From contig JACQHI010000267.1 of NCBI GenBank assembly GCA_016199105.1, forward strand, positions 1 to 5,805: a DNA stretch of 5,805 nucleotides. Reading direction: 5' to 3'. The notes below the pieces were generated by a model. That model searched no databases, was not told the origin of the DNA, and worked only from the letters and a program-made list of their open reading frames with translations. This document shows, one piece after another, positions 1 through 5,687 of this stretch (positions are counted from its first letter, which is position 1; every line of letters starts with the position of its first letter). The position numbers and the translations under genes were made by a program. Origin of the DNA: Lentisphaerota bacterium (lineage in GTDB: Bacteria; Verrucomicrobiota; Kiritimatiellia; JAAZAB01).

Positions 1-59
1 CTGCAACGCTGTAGCACTGCGGGCAGGTGTTTCGTGGTTAACAACTTCCGTTGATGTTC

Positions 60-1589
60 TCATAGATATGTCCAGCCGCCCGCCTGCCGGATGCGGTCGG
101 GATGGATCTTGAAATCGGCGTTGATGAACTGGTGGTAGCGCAGGCGGGTCTGTCCGTCTTCCGCGCCGCTCGGCGGCCAGATCGTGGCCGGCCGTGTGCT
201 GGTGATGAACCATTCGGTGAGTTCCGCTTGGAGCTCGCGCACCACCGGTTGAGCGTCGGCCTCGAAGAAGCGGTTCCGCATCTCCCAGGGATCGTCCTCG
301 AGATTGTACAGCTCCCCAAATCCGTCCGGATGCTCTTTCGCGAACATTTCGCGTGGATAATACACCAGCCGCCACGGTCCTTTCCGCACGGACTTGCTCC
401 AGGGGTTTTCCGTAACGCCGATCCGGTGGACCTCGCCGCGCCGGCCGGCCAGCAGGGACGACAGGTCTTTTCCGTCGGCCGTCAGGAGCGGCGGCAGACC
501 GGCCGCCGCGCAGAGCGTCGGTGCCAGGTCCACGGCCTCGACGATCTCGCGCGCCGCGATGCCCGCCTTGAAATGCCCCGGCCAGCGCCAGATCGAGGGA
601 ATCCGCGTGATGGCATCGGAACAGATGCCCGGCGCCTTTTCCATGATGCCGTGTTCGCAGGCATAGTCGCCATGATCGGCGGTGTACACGACGATCGTGT
701 TCTCCGCCAGCCCCATCCGGTCGAGCCCGTCGAGCAATTCGCCCACCGCATGGTCCACCTGGCTGACACTGCCCAAGTAGCCCTGCAGTTTCCGCGCCCG
801 CGCCGCCTCGAAGGTTTTCGGCTCGAACAGAGGCCAGTCTCTGCGCCGCCAGCTTTCCACCATGGCGCGGAAATGCGGCGCCTTGAGGTCGGGCGCGCGA
901 TCGGCGTTCGCCGGCAGCGTCAACGTCCTTCCGTTGTACATCGACCAGAACGGTTCGCTGGGCGTGTGGCACTGGTGCGGCCGCGGCAGCGAGGCCTGGA
1001 TGATGAACGGCTTGTTGTCCTTTCGCGATTGCTCGATGAACCCGAGGGTCTGCCGGACGATCCAGCCTTCTTGGGCATCCTCGTATTTCAAGGTGGACGC
1101 CCGGGCGTCGCAGGACTGCAGCCCCCGCGGGCCGAACTCGTCCAGCGTGATGTGGTCGTCCACTTCGGGCAGGCCTTTGTCCCGGAGATACGCCTTGTAC
1201 TCCGGGTTGCTCCGGATGCTGCAGCCCCCGCAGGTTTCGCGGAAGAAATCGCAGTCGTCCTCCACCCAGTATTCCGGGCAGTGGATTTTGCCGACGGCGC
1301 CGGTCCGATAGCCGGCGCGCCGGAAATGCCCGAGCAGCGTGGGCAGGCCGCGCGGATTCTGTCCGCTCAAGCCGTAATACCCGTGATTATGGCAGTACTG
1401 TCCGGAAAAGAAGCTGACGCGGCTCGGGGTGCAGATGCAATTCTGCGTGACGGCGTTTTCGAAACGCACGCCTTCGCCGGCCAGCCGGTCGAGCCGCGGT
1501 GTTTTGACGTCGGGATGCCCGGCGTGCCCCAGGACCTTGGCGTTGTGCTGGTCGGCAATGATGAACAGAACGTTCGGCTGTTTGGTCAT
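60..1589 (-). CDS. Sulfatase / phosphonate monoester hydrolase-like alkaline phosphatase superfamily enzyme
   Basis: Predicted to hydrolyse sulfate or phosphonate/phosphate esters; the substrate cannot be read from sequence. The 509-residue protein begins PNVLFIIADQ, the usual first strand of the family, which supports this ATG. The signature CTPSR lies at 53-57, where Cys53 would be oxidised to formylglycine and Arg57 stabilises it. Probable metal ligands are Asp13, Gln14, Asp305 and His306 (TADHGDY). Lys101/His103 (GKIH), His205 (RPH) and Lys318 (MEK) are candidate substrate-pocket residues. From memory, an Asp-Gln / Asp-His ligand set with Cys matches rhizobial phosphonate monoester hydrolase, also just over 500 residues. 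There is no signal peptide or lipobox, so a cytoplasmic enzyme is inferred, unlike most polysaccharide sulfatases. About a dozen cysteines are present, including a CGGC at 120-123. No sulfatase-maturing enzyme lies nearby. The gene seems monocistronic; no clear terminator follows its TGA. Family call is firm, substrate unknown. Confidence 0.95.
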   Translation of the reverse strand: MTKQPNVLFIIADQHNAKVLGHAGHPDVKTPRLDRLAGEGVRFENAVTQNCICTPSRVSFFSGQYCHNHGYYGLSGQNPRGLPTLLGHFRRAGYRTGAVGKIHCPEYWVEDDCDFFRETCGGCSIRSNPEYKAYLRDKGLPEVDDHITLDEFGPRGLQSCDARASTLKYEDAQEGWIVRQTLGFIEQSRKDNKPFIIQASLPRPHQCHTPSEPFWSMYNGRTLTLPANADRAPDLKAPHFRAMVESWRRRDWPLFEPKTFEAARARKLQGYLGSVSQVDHAVGELLDGLDRMGLAENTIVVYTADHGDYACEHGIMEKAPGICSDAITRIPSIWRWPGHFKAGIAAREIVEAVDLAPTLCAAAGLPPLLTADGKDLSSLLAGRRGEVHRIGVTENPWSKSVRKGPWRLVYYPREMFAKEHPDGFGELYNLEDDPWEMRNRFFEADAQPVVRELQAELTEWFITSTRPATIWPPSGAEDGQTRLRYHQFINADFKIHPDRIRQAGGWTYL

Positions 1590-1595
1590 GCCGTC

Positions 1596-1623
1596 AATGT
1601 AGCCGCAGGAAAGAGCTTGTCAA
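1596..1623 (-). promoter_or_regulatory. Candidate sigma-70 promoter of the sulfatase gene (leaderless)
   Basis: Read on the minus strand, a perfect -35 TTGACA (1618-1623) is followed by a 16-bp spacer and a -10 TACATT (1596-1601, 4 of 6 consensus bases). The A of the sulfatase ATG is the seventh base after the -10 hexamer, about where transcription should start. No Shine-Dalgarno sequence lies in front of that ATG. The promoter would therefore give a leaderless mRNA. This is inferred from sequence only. Confidence 0.5.
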
Positions 1624-1683
1624 GTCGCGGACAGACGGAAGCCGTGGTTGAGGGCGTTCCACGGCCGGACGGGACAAAAACAT

Positions 1684-1725
1684 CGAACGCCGAACGTCGA
1701 ACGTACAACGTCGAAGGCAATCCAA
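1684..1725. repeat. Degenerate 7-bp tandem repeat (CGAACGT heptads)
   Basis: Five consecutive heptads are visible: CGAACGC, CGAACGT, CGAACGT, ACAACGT and CGAAGGC, followed by a decayed AATCCAA. The block sits between the sulfatase promoter and the first copy of the 23-bp direct repeat. Arrays of this kind (AACGTCGAACGT and similar) are, from memory, dispersed in intergenic regions of PVC-group genomes, where they produce spurious ORFs reading NVERRT-like peptides. Function is unknown. Confidence 0.7.
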
Positions 1726-1757
1726 TCCGGACTTCCATATTCCACCATCACCCGGGA

Positions 1758-1780
1758 GGCTACGGCGGACAAGTCGGGGT
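1758..1780. repeat. 23-bp direct repeat, copy 1 (GGCTACGGCGGACAAG...)
   Basis: This 23-bp stretch, beginning GGCTACGGCGGACAAG, is identical to 2088-2110. The flanking sequence differs between the copies: here the left side reads CACCCGGGA, so the small hairpin seen at the other copy is not preserved. It appears to be a dispersed intergenic element rather than part of a gene. On the plus strand both copies read GYGGQVGV in one frame, a peptide that marks such repeats in spurious ORFs. Confidence 0.75.
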
Positions 1781-1807
1781 CGGAAATTTTTTGCGTTTGT
1801 TCCTTGT

Positions 1808-1958
1808 CCAGGGGCGCTGCCCCTGGCTGGTGAATTTGACCCCTTTGGGGTCCGGAACTACGATTTGCACCCCAACGGGGTGCGATTCGTCAGCCCAAGG
1901 TAAAACCCTGGGACACCATATAGGGTCAAAACCTTCCATGCACCCCGAATGGGTGCCA
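1808..1958. repeat. Cluster of five GC-rich mini-hairpins (structured repeat element or RNA)
   Basis: Five closely spaced inverted repeats fill this non-coding stretch. H1 at 1808-1826 has an 8-bp perfect stem (CCAGGGGC/GCCCCTGG) with a 3-nt loop. H2 at 1838-1852 has a 6-bp stem (GACCCC/GGGGTC) with loop TTT. H3 at 1867-1883 has a 7-bp stem (GCACCCC/GGGGTGC) with loop AAC. H4 at 1894-1912 pairs CCCA/TGGG and GGT/ACC around one A-C mismatch. H5 at 1940-1956 has a 6-bp stem (GCACCC/GGGTGC) with a 5-nt loop. H3 and H5 are clearly related in sequence. No U-tracts follow, so these are not ordinary terminators. Likely a dispersed palindromic element, possibly mobilised in trans, or a structured RNA; polarity is undecided. 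Confidence 0.7.
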
Positions 1959-2076
1959 TTCCCTTAATCCCACAGATATCGTTCATCATAGGTTCTTGGT
2001 GGAGAACACGAGGTGGATCGCGAGTTTGGTGAGGGATTGGGGCATGGAAATGCCTCCAGGGAATTAAACCCTTTCC

Positions 2077-2110
2077 GCCTTCACCAAGGCTACGGCGGAC
2101 AAGTCGGGGT
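2077..2110. repeat. 23-bp direct repeat, copy 2, with adjoining hairpin
   Basis: Positions 2088-2110 repeat 1758-1780 exactly. Here the left flank forms a perfect hairpin, GCCTT (2077-2081), loop CACC, AAGGC (2086-2090), and an alternative pairing CCGCC (2075-2079) with GGCGG (2094-2098) is also possible. The element lies 22 bp beyond the stop of the small basic gene, on its downstream side, so its hairpin might also protect or end that transcript, although no U-tract follows. Confidence 0.7.
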
Positions 2111-2132
2111 GCTATCCCGTCTGACGAAATTC

Positions 2133-2294
2133 CTACTTCCGTTTCGCCCGGCGTTTGACCGCTTTGATCATGCGGCTGAAGGCCTGCGCGGCGGAGCGCC
2201 CCTCGGTAAGGTTGTTCTGGTAAATGGCGGCGTAACCGGACCGGTTCCGCATCTTGAATATCTTCACTTTCCGCCGGGGCAGCAGCTTATCCAT
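2133..2294 (-). CDS. Small highly basic hypothetical protein (53 aa)
   Basis: A short gene of 53 residues starting MDKLLPRRKVKIFKMRNRSG and ending in TAG. It is preceded by a strong Shine-Dalgarno, AGGAGAG, with 8 nt between its GGAG core and the ATG, which is the main reason to accept it. About a third of the residues are Lys or Arg, with basic clusters at both ends. Residues 29-52 (from LTEGRSAAQAF to RRAKRK) look like one amphipathic helix. No signal peptide, cysteine or metal motif is visible. I do not recognise the family; nucleic-acid binding is a guess from charge alone. It lies 57 bp downstream of the VapC toxin on the same strand with no terminator between, so cotranscription is likely. 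It could be an accessory toxin-antitoxin gene or an unrelated passenger. Confidence 0.72.
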   Translation of the reverse strand: MDKLLPRRKVKIFKMRNRSGYAAIYQNNLTEGRSAAQAFSRMIKAVKRRAKRK

Positions 2295-2300
2295 GACTGA

Positions 2301-2307
2301 CTCTCCT
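2301..2307 (-). promoter_or_regulatory. Shine-Dalgarno site of the 53-aa gene
   Basis: The minus strand reads AGGAGAG here. Its GGAG core is separated by 8 nt from the ATG at 2294-2292. It is one of the best ribosome binding sites in the window and fixes the start of the small gene. Confidence 0.7.
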
Positions 2308-2351
2308 TTGTTGGGTTGTGGACATGATTCAAAGCCTTCGCTGACGACCGC

Positions 2352-2792
2352 CTATGTCAACGCCTCCAGTAATACCACTTGAATATCCGAAAGCTTTTTG
2401 AGCGCGCTGTCATTGGTAATCAACACTCCGCCATGCTCCATGGCGCACGCCGCTTGAAACATATCCGGGAGAGGAAGCCCGTATTTCGCGCGAAGCGCCC
2501 CCGCCATGCCCCCCGTCTTCCACGTGAATTCGCAGGGATGGATATTGGGGATGCTTCCGATGGCCAGCCGGTAGCGGTCCGCCAAGTCGCTTCTCCCGGC
2601 CCGGATCGGTTTCACCAGAATTTCTGCGGCTGTCACCGGCGTGATGACCCCCGTGTAATCGCTGGCTTCGGCCCGTTCCATGAGCCATTCGCATACCGGG
2701 CTCCAACGCGGATGGTTCTCAAACAGATAGATGAGAACCATCGTATCCACCACCGCGCCCCGGCAGCCCTTGAGGGAAGGCGGCAGTTTCAT
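2352..2792 (-). CDS. vapC: PIN-domain ribonuclease toxin, VapC type
   Basis: Predicted Mg-dependent endoribonuclease of the type II VapBC system, which in characterised members cleaves tRNA or rRNA to arrest growth. With the start chosen here the protein has 146 residues. The four PIN acidic positions are present: Asp16 (VVDTMVLIYLFE), Glu57 (TAAEILVKP), Asp110 (LPLPDMFQAA) and Asp128 (LITNDSAL). Length is typical for VapC. The start at 2792 gives an ATGA overlap with the antitoxin stop and has GGGAG 8 nt upstream; an in-frame ATG at 2807 would add five residues (MGAAR) and a longer overlap, and cannot be excluded. Overlap implies translational coupling to the antitoxin. The catalytic set is intact and nothing suggests decay. 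Its RNA target cannot be predicted. Confidence 0.9.
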   Translation of the reverse strand: MKLPPSLKGCRGAVVDTMVLIYLFENHPRWSPVCEWLMERAEASDYTGVITPVTAAEILVKPIRAGRSDLADRYRLAIGSIPNIHPCEFTWKTGGMAGALRAKYGLPLPDMFQAACAMEHGGVLITNDSALKKLSDIQVVLLEALT

Positions 2793-3022
2793 TCGCGCCG
2801 CTCCCATTCCGCCCGAAGCTTCCTCACATAATCCGCCGCATCCGTCCGGTCAGCCAAGTCAGAGCCGATTCCTCGCAAGCCTTTGGCCGTCATAGGGCAG
2901 ATCAGCAGATACCCCCCGCGGGCTTCCACACACACCTTGCTGGAGGGCCGCAAATGAAGGCGCCTCCGCTCCTCGCGGGGAATCACCACCTGGAATCGCC
3001 GTCCCACCGTCGCTGTTGTCAT
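2789..3022 (-). CDS. vapB: AbrB/MazE/SpoVT-type antitoxin (VapB-like)
   Basis: A 77-residue DNA-binding antitoxin that should neutralise the adjacent PIN toxin and repress their shared promoter. Residues 3-45 (TATVGRRFQVVIPREERRRL... to LLICPM) match the swapped-hairpin AbrB fold, with the characteristic V-x-x-R/K-x-Q-V-x-IP pattern. The C-terminal tail (about 46-77, ending YVRKLRAEWERRE) looks helical and charged and is the likely toxin-binding segment. The ATG at 3022 follows a purine-rich AAGGGGGA Shine-Dalgarno by about 5 nt. Its TGA overlaps the toxin ATG by four bases. A good sigma-70 promoter lies directly upstream. Toxin-antitoxin assignment rests on the pairing, since AbrB-fold proteins alone may be general regulators. 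Confidence 0.88.
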   Translation of the reverse strand: MTTATVGRRFQVVIPREERRRLHLRPSSKVCVEARGGYLLICPMTAKGLRGIGSDLADRTDAADYVRKLRAEWERRE

Positions 3023-3055
3023 ATATTCCCCCTTCTATCACTCATTTATAAAAAA

Positions 3056-3084
3056 AACATACGCCCACGAGACATCCCTGTCAA
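3056..3084 (-). promoter_or_regulatory. Sigma-70 promoter of the toxin-antitoxin operon
   Basis: On the minus strand a perfect TTGACA (3079-3084) is followed by a 17-bp spacer and TATGTT (3056-3061, 4 of 6 consensus). Transcription would start near 3049, giving a leader of roughly 27 nt with the antitoxin Shine-Dalgarno in it. A TTTATAAA palindrome at 3045-3052 overlaps the predicted start and might contribute to an operator, but this is speculative. Confidence 0.6.
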
Positions 3085-3138
3085 CCGCTATTGCCGCGGT
3101 GGAAGCCGCCCCGCCTCCATGCGGATCAGACAATGCGC

Positions 3139-3167
3139 TTGCGCACGATAGCTTCGTCAATTACGAT
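3139..3167 (+). promoter_or_regulatory. Weak candidate promoter for the DUF2157/GDYXXLXY operon
   Basis: TTGCGC (3139-3144) and TACGAT (3162-3167) are separated by 17 bp, and match consensus at 3 and 4 of 6 positions. The dyad TGCGC-TT-GCGCA (3134-3145) overlaps the -35 element and could be a regulator site. The placement would start transcription near 3174, favouring translation from 3192 or 3207 over 3177. Evidence is weak. Confidence 0.3.
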
Positions 3168-3206
3168 GGGGCCTGCATGTTCGCAATCCGAATGGACGGT
3201 ATCCGT

Positions 3207-4520
3207 ATGGCAAAACCCTGGCGCTGGCTGGAACAGGAACTCCCGGAATGGGTGAAGGACGGCCTGGTCTCCGTCTCCCAGGCCGGCGCGATCCGCGCCC
3301 GGTATGCCGAAAAAGAGTCCGGCGGAACCTGGGGCACCGCGCTCTTTTCCGGAATCGGCGGGGTGATCATCGGGCTGGGCGTGATCCTGCTGTTCGCCTA
3401 CAACTGGCAGGCCGTCCCGAAATTCTGGAAAATGGCCATCATCCTCGGCGGCCTCGCGCTCACCCACGCGGTGGGCATCCAGCTGTTCCTCCGGAGCGAC
3501 CGTTTCCGCGGGCTCGGCGAAGCCATCGGCCTCATGGGCACCATGTTCTTCGGCGCCGGCATCTGGCTCGTGGCGCAGATCTACAATATCGACGAGCATT
3601 TTCCCAACGCGTTCCTGATCTGGAGCGCGGGCGCCCTCCTGATGGCCTGGGCGCTGCCGTCCGTCCTGCAGGCCGTCCTGGCGGCGATCCTCATCGCCGT
3701 CTGGTGCGGCGCGGAGTCCATTGCCTTCGACACCTCCATGACGGCCGGCCCGCTCCTCGTGACGGCCGGGCTGCTCCCGCTGGCGTACACGCGGCGATCC
3801 CGCCTGTTGCTCCTGACGATCATCCTGTCCTTTGGTGTCTCCCTGGTCTGCGTGCTGGGAGCCGCGCGCCACGGAAGCGATCTCATTTTCAGCGCCCTGC
3901 TGTCCGTCGCCGGATTGCTGATCGCGGGCGGCGCCCTCATGCGGCAGGAGCGGCGCTTCCCCGAATCGGCGCCCCTCCTGGCCACCCTGGGCTGGATATT
4001 TTTCTTCATCGCCCTGTATATCCTGACCTTCCCGGACGCCACGCGGGAACTCCTGCGGATCCGCCGGACGGAGATTCCCGCGGGCGCCTCGATCTGGTGG
4101 GGCGCGACGGTCGGCCTGTGCCTGGCCGCCTGGCTCGCCCTGGGCATTCAAAAATTCGCGCGGGGCCGTGCGGACCTTCCCTTTCATGCCCTGCTCATTC
4201 CCCTCACCGTTCTCCTGACGCTGATCTACTCATTCGCCGGCGGGGGCCATTATCACTGGGAAGCCGCGGCGCCCTTTAACCTGGTCTTCCTGGCGCTGAC
4301 CGTGACGTTCATGGCGCGCGGCTGCCGCGACGGCCGGCTGGCGCCCACGGTGACCGGATCGCTGCTGCTGCTGGCGCTCATGCTCTCCCGCTACTTCGAC
4401 CTGCTGGAGAACCTGCTCGCGCGGGGCGCGGTGTTCATCCTCGTCGGCGGCTTGATCTTCGCCCAAGGCATTCTCTATACCCGCGCCCGGAAACGCGCAA
4501 CGGAGGCCGCGCCATCATGA
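3207..4520 (+). CDS. DUF2157-family polytopic membrane protein
   Basis: An inner-membrane protein of unknown function, 437 residues from the chosen start. The N-terminal cytosolic part (WRWLEQELPEWVKDGLVSVSQAGAI) resembles the DUF2157 leader. It is followed by family hallmarks: LLFAYNWQAVPKFWK near 61-75 and FFGAGIWLVAQIYNIDEHFP at about 114-133. Roughly 13 hydrophobic segments follow one another from about residue 46 to 423, ending in RGAVFILVGGLIFAQG and a basic tail (RARKR). No catalytic motif is visible. The ATG at 3207 has only a weak GGACGG ahead of it; in-frame starts at 3192 and 3177, or a GTG at 3099, would lengthen the N-terminus, but the family similarity begins just after 3207. 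Its stop overlaps the next gene by ATGA. Family members are typically paired with GDYXXLXY proteins, as here. Confidence 0.88.
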   Translation: MAKPWRWLEQELPEWVKDGLVSVSQAGAIRARYAEKESGGTWGTALFSGIGGVIIGLGVILLFAYNWQAVPKFWKMAIILGGLALTHAVGIQLFLRSDRFRGLGEAIGLMGTMFFGAGIWLVAQIYNIDEHFPNAFLIWSAGALLMAWALPSVLQAVLAAILIAVWCGAESIAFDTSMTAGPLLVTAGLLPLAYTRRSRLLLLTIILSFGVSLVCVLGAARHGSDLIFSALLSVAGLLIAGGALMRQERRFPESAPLLATLGWIFFFIALYILTFPDATRELLRIRRTEIPAGASIWWGATVGLCLAAWLALGIQKFARGRADLPFHALLIPLTVLLTLIYSFAGGGHYHWEAAAPFNLVFLALTVTFMARGCRDGRLAPTVTGSLLLLALMLSRYFDLLENLLARGAVFILVGGLIFAQGILYTRARKRATEAAPS

Positions 4521-5518
4521 GACTCAAGATCATCGCCGGCGTCGCCCTCCTCCAGATTCTGGTCCTCGTTTTCATGGCCGGAGAACGGGAATTGCTTCTG
4601 CGCACCGGTGAAACCGTCTTCCTGCGCACGGCGCCCCTCGATCCCATGGACCCCTTCCGCGGCGAATACGTGCGCCTGGCGTATGAGCTCGGCTCGATTC
4701 CCCGCGACCAGTTGAGGGACGGTCTGACCAACCTGTCGTTCAACAACCACACCTGGGATACCCGCCGGGAAACACAGCGTGTTTATGTCGCACTCTCGAC
4801 GGACGACTTGGGCCTCGCCACGGCGGAGTATGCGACCGATCGGAAACCGGACGGCGGGTTGTTCCTCAAGGGCCGCGTGAACGGGACCCGCGGCGACTCC
4901 GTCACCGTCCGGTACGGCCTGGAGACCTACTTCCTCGAACAGGGAAAAGGGAAGGAACTCGAGGCCGGACGCCGGCGCGAAGGCGTCCAGTTTCCCCTGG
5001 AGATGCAGGTCGCCGTCGGACGAAATGGCGACTCCATCCTGAAAGGGCATCGCTGGAGCCCGCTCGGGATCGGGCTCCACCTTGAAACCGACAAAGACCG
5101 CAAAGCGGAAGCCGTCGAAATCAGTCTTCTCAACGCGTCCGACAAGGATGTCGCCATCATGGATGCGCCGGACGGACGCTCCTTCCTTCTCAAACAGGAC
5201 ATGACCGCCGGGTGGTCCACCAGCCGCTGGGAATGGGCGGGCGCCCGGCTGCCCCGCCCGGCGGTGACGGACGAGCAGATCAAAATCCTGAAACCGGGCG
5301 AAGTGATCAAGACCCGGATCGTTTTCAGCAACGCCCTGTGGCGGGTCGCCGCGCCGACGAAACCGCCCGTTCCCCTGCGGGATGTCGAGGCCGCTTCGCG
5401 CTTCCGCCTGATCTATGCCCCGCCCGGCAAGGCCGAAACGGAGCCGCTGAAAAACGCCGCCTTCCTCTGGCATGGCCGTCTGCCCTCGCCCGCGTTCGGC
5501 GGCGGCCGGATTGATTAA
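4517..5518 (+). CDS. GDYXXLXY-family membrane-anchored protein with long C-terminal extension
   Basis: A 333-residue protein with one N-terminal membrane segment (about 4-21), probably holding the remainder outside the cytoplasm. The family signature appears as GEYVRLAY at 49-56 within DPMDPFRGEYVRLAYEL, with Glu replacing the usual Asp. The second conserved block, RYGLETYFLEQGKGKELE (132-149), and the AVGRNGDSILKG strand (167-178) are also present, so the family call is good. Typical members end soon after this point, at under 200 residues as I recall. Here about 150 more residues follow, predicted beta-rich, with LLNASDKDVAI, LKPGEVIKTRIVF and a tail SRFRLIYAPP that suggest an immunoglobulin-like or transglutaminase-accessory-like sandwich; that fold is inferred. 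The ATG overlaps the upstream stop and has GGAGG 10 nt ahead. No convincing terminator follows the TAA. Confidence 0.87.
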   Translation: MRLKIIAGVALLQILVLVFMAGERELLLRTGETVFLRTAPLDPMDPFRGEYVRLAYELGSIPRDQLRDGLTNLSFNNHTWDTRRETQRVYVALSTDDLGLATAEYATDRKPDGGLFLKGRVNGTRGDSVTVRYGLETYFLEQGKGKELEAGRRREGVQFPLEMQVAVGRNGDSILKGHRWSPLGIGLHLETDKDRKAEAVEISLLNASDKDVAIMDAPDGRSFLLKQDMTAGWSTSRWEWAGARLPRPAVTDEQIKILKPGEVIKTRIVFSNALWRVAAPTKPPVPLRDVEAASRFRLIYAPPGKAETEPLKNAAFLWHGRLPSPAFGGGRID

Positions 5519-5550
5519 CGACAAGGCAACAACTCAGTACGACAGAATCA

Positions 5551-5580
5551 TTGACAGCAAAATCATTTGTTCAGCATTAT
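5551..5580 (+). promoter_or_regulatory. Candidate sigma-70 promoter in the right-hand non-coding region
   Basis: A perfect TTGACA (5551-5556) is followed by an 18-bp spacer and CATTAT (5575-5580, 4 of 6). It would transcribe rightward into a region with no clear gene, reaching the nested hairpin at 5688-5731 and the open frame from 5744. A chance match is possible in this AT-richer stretch. Confidence 0.3.
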
Positions 5581-5687
5581 GAGCATTACGGCTTGGGATC
5601 AAGGTTGCTCCAGTGGATTCTTTTAGCTCTAGGGTGAACCTCTCCCCTACACTCGACCGCCATTCACTTCTCCAATTTTCGTAACTG

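Larger units (their letters stand above)
1590..2132. other. Repeat-rich intergenic island between the sulfatase and the toxin-antitoxin operon
   Basis: This 543-bp gap has no convincing gene on either strand. In order it holds the sulfatase promoter, the heptad array, the first 23-bp repeat, the hairpin cluster, about 120 bp without recognisable structure (1960-2076), and the second 23-bp repeat with its hairpin. Open frames crossing it are continuations of antisense frames from the sulfatase, or are built from the repeats. Confidence 0.7.

Noticed and set aside
1808..1958. CRISPR array or IscB-associated omega RNA
   Set aside because: The hairpins are not identical repeats with uniform spacers, and no cas or IscB/TnpB-like gene is present in the window.
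102..1967. A 621-codon open frame on the plus strand opposite the sulfatase
   Set aside because: It is antisense to a clearly conserved sulfatase, has low-complexity Arg/Pro/Ala-rich translation, and its end runs through the heptad and hairpin repeats. Long shadow frames are expected in G+C-rich DNA.
2013..2300. A 95-codon plus-strand frame across the second 23-bp repeat
   Set aside because: It includes the repeat-derived GYGGQVGV peptide and is otherwise antisense to the 53-aa gene, which has a much better ribosome binding site.
2379..2831. A 150-codon plus-strand frame opposite the PIN toxin
   Set aside because: It is a shadow of the toxin gene, which has the complete PIN catalytic set and operon context.
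3126..4187. A 353-codon minus-strand frame and other long frames opposite or offset from the DUF2157 gene
   Set aside because: The translations are Arg/Gly/Gln/Pro-rich without recognisable domains, while the DUF2157 frame has membrane segments and family motifs.
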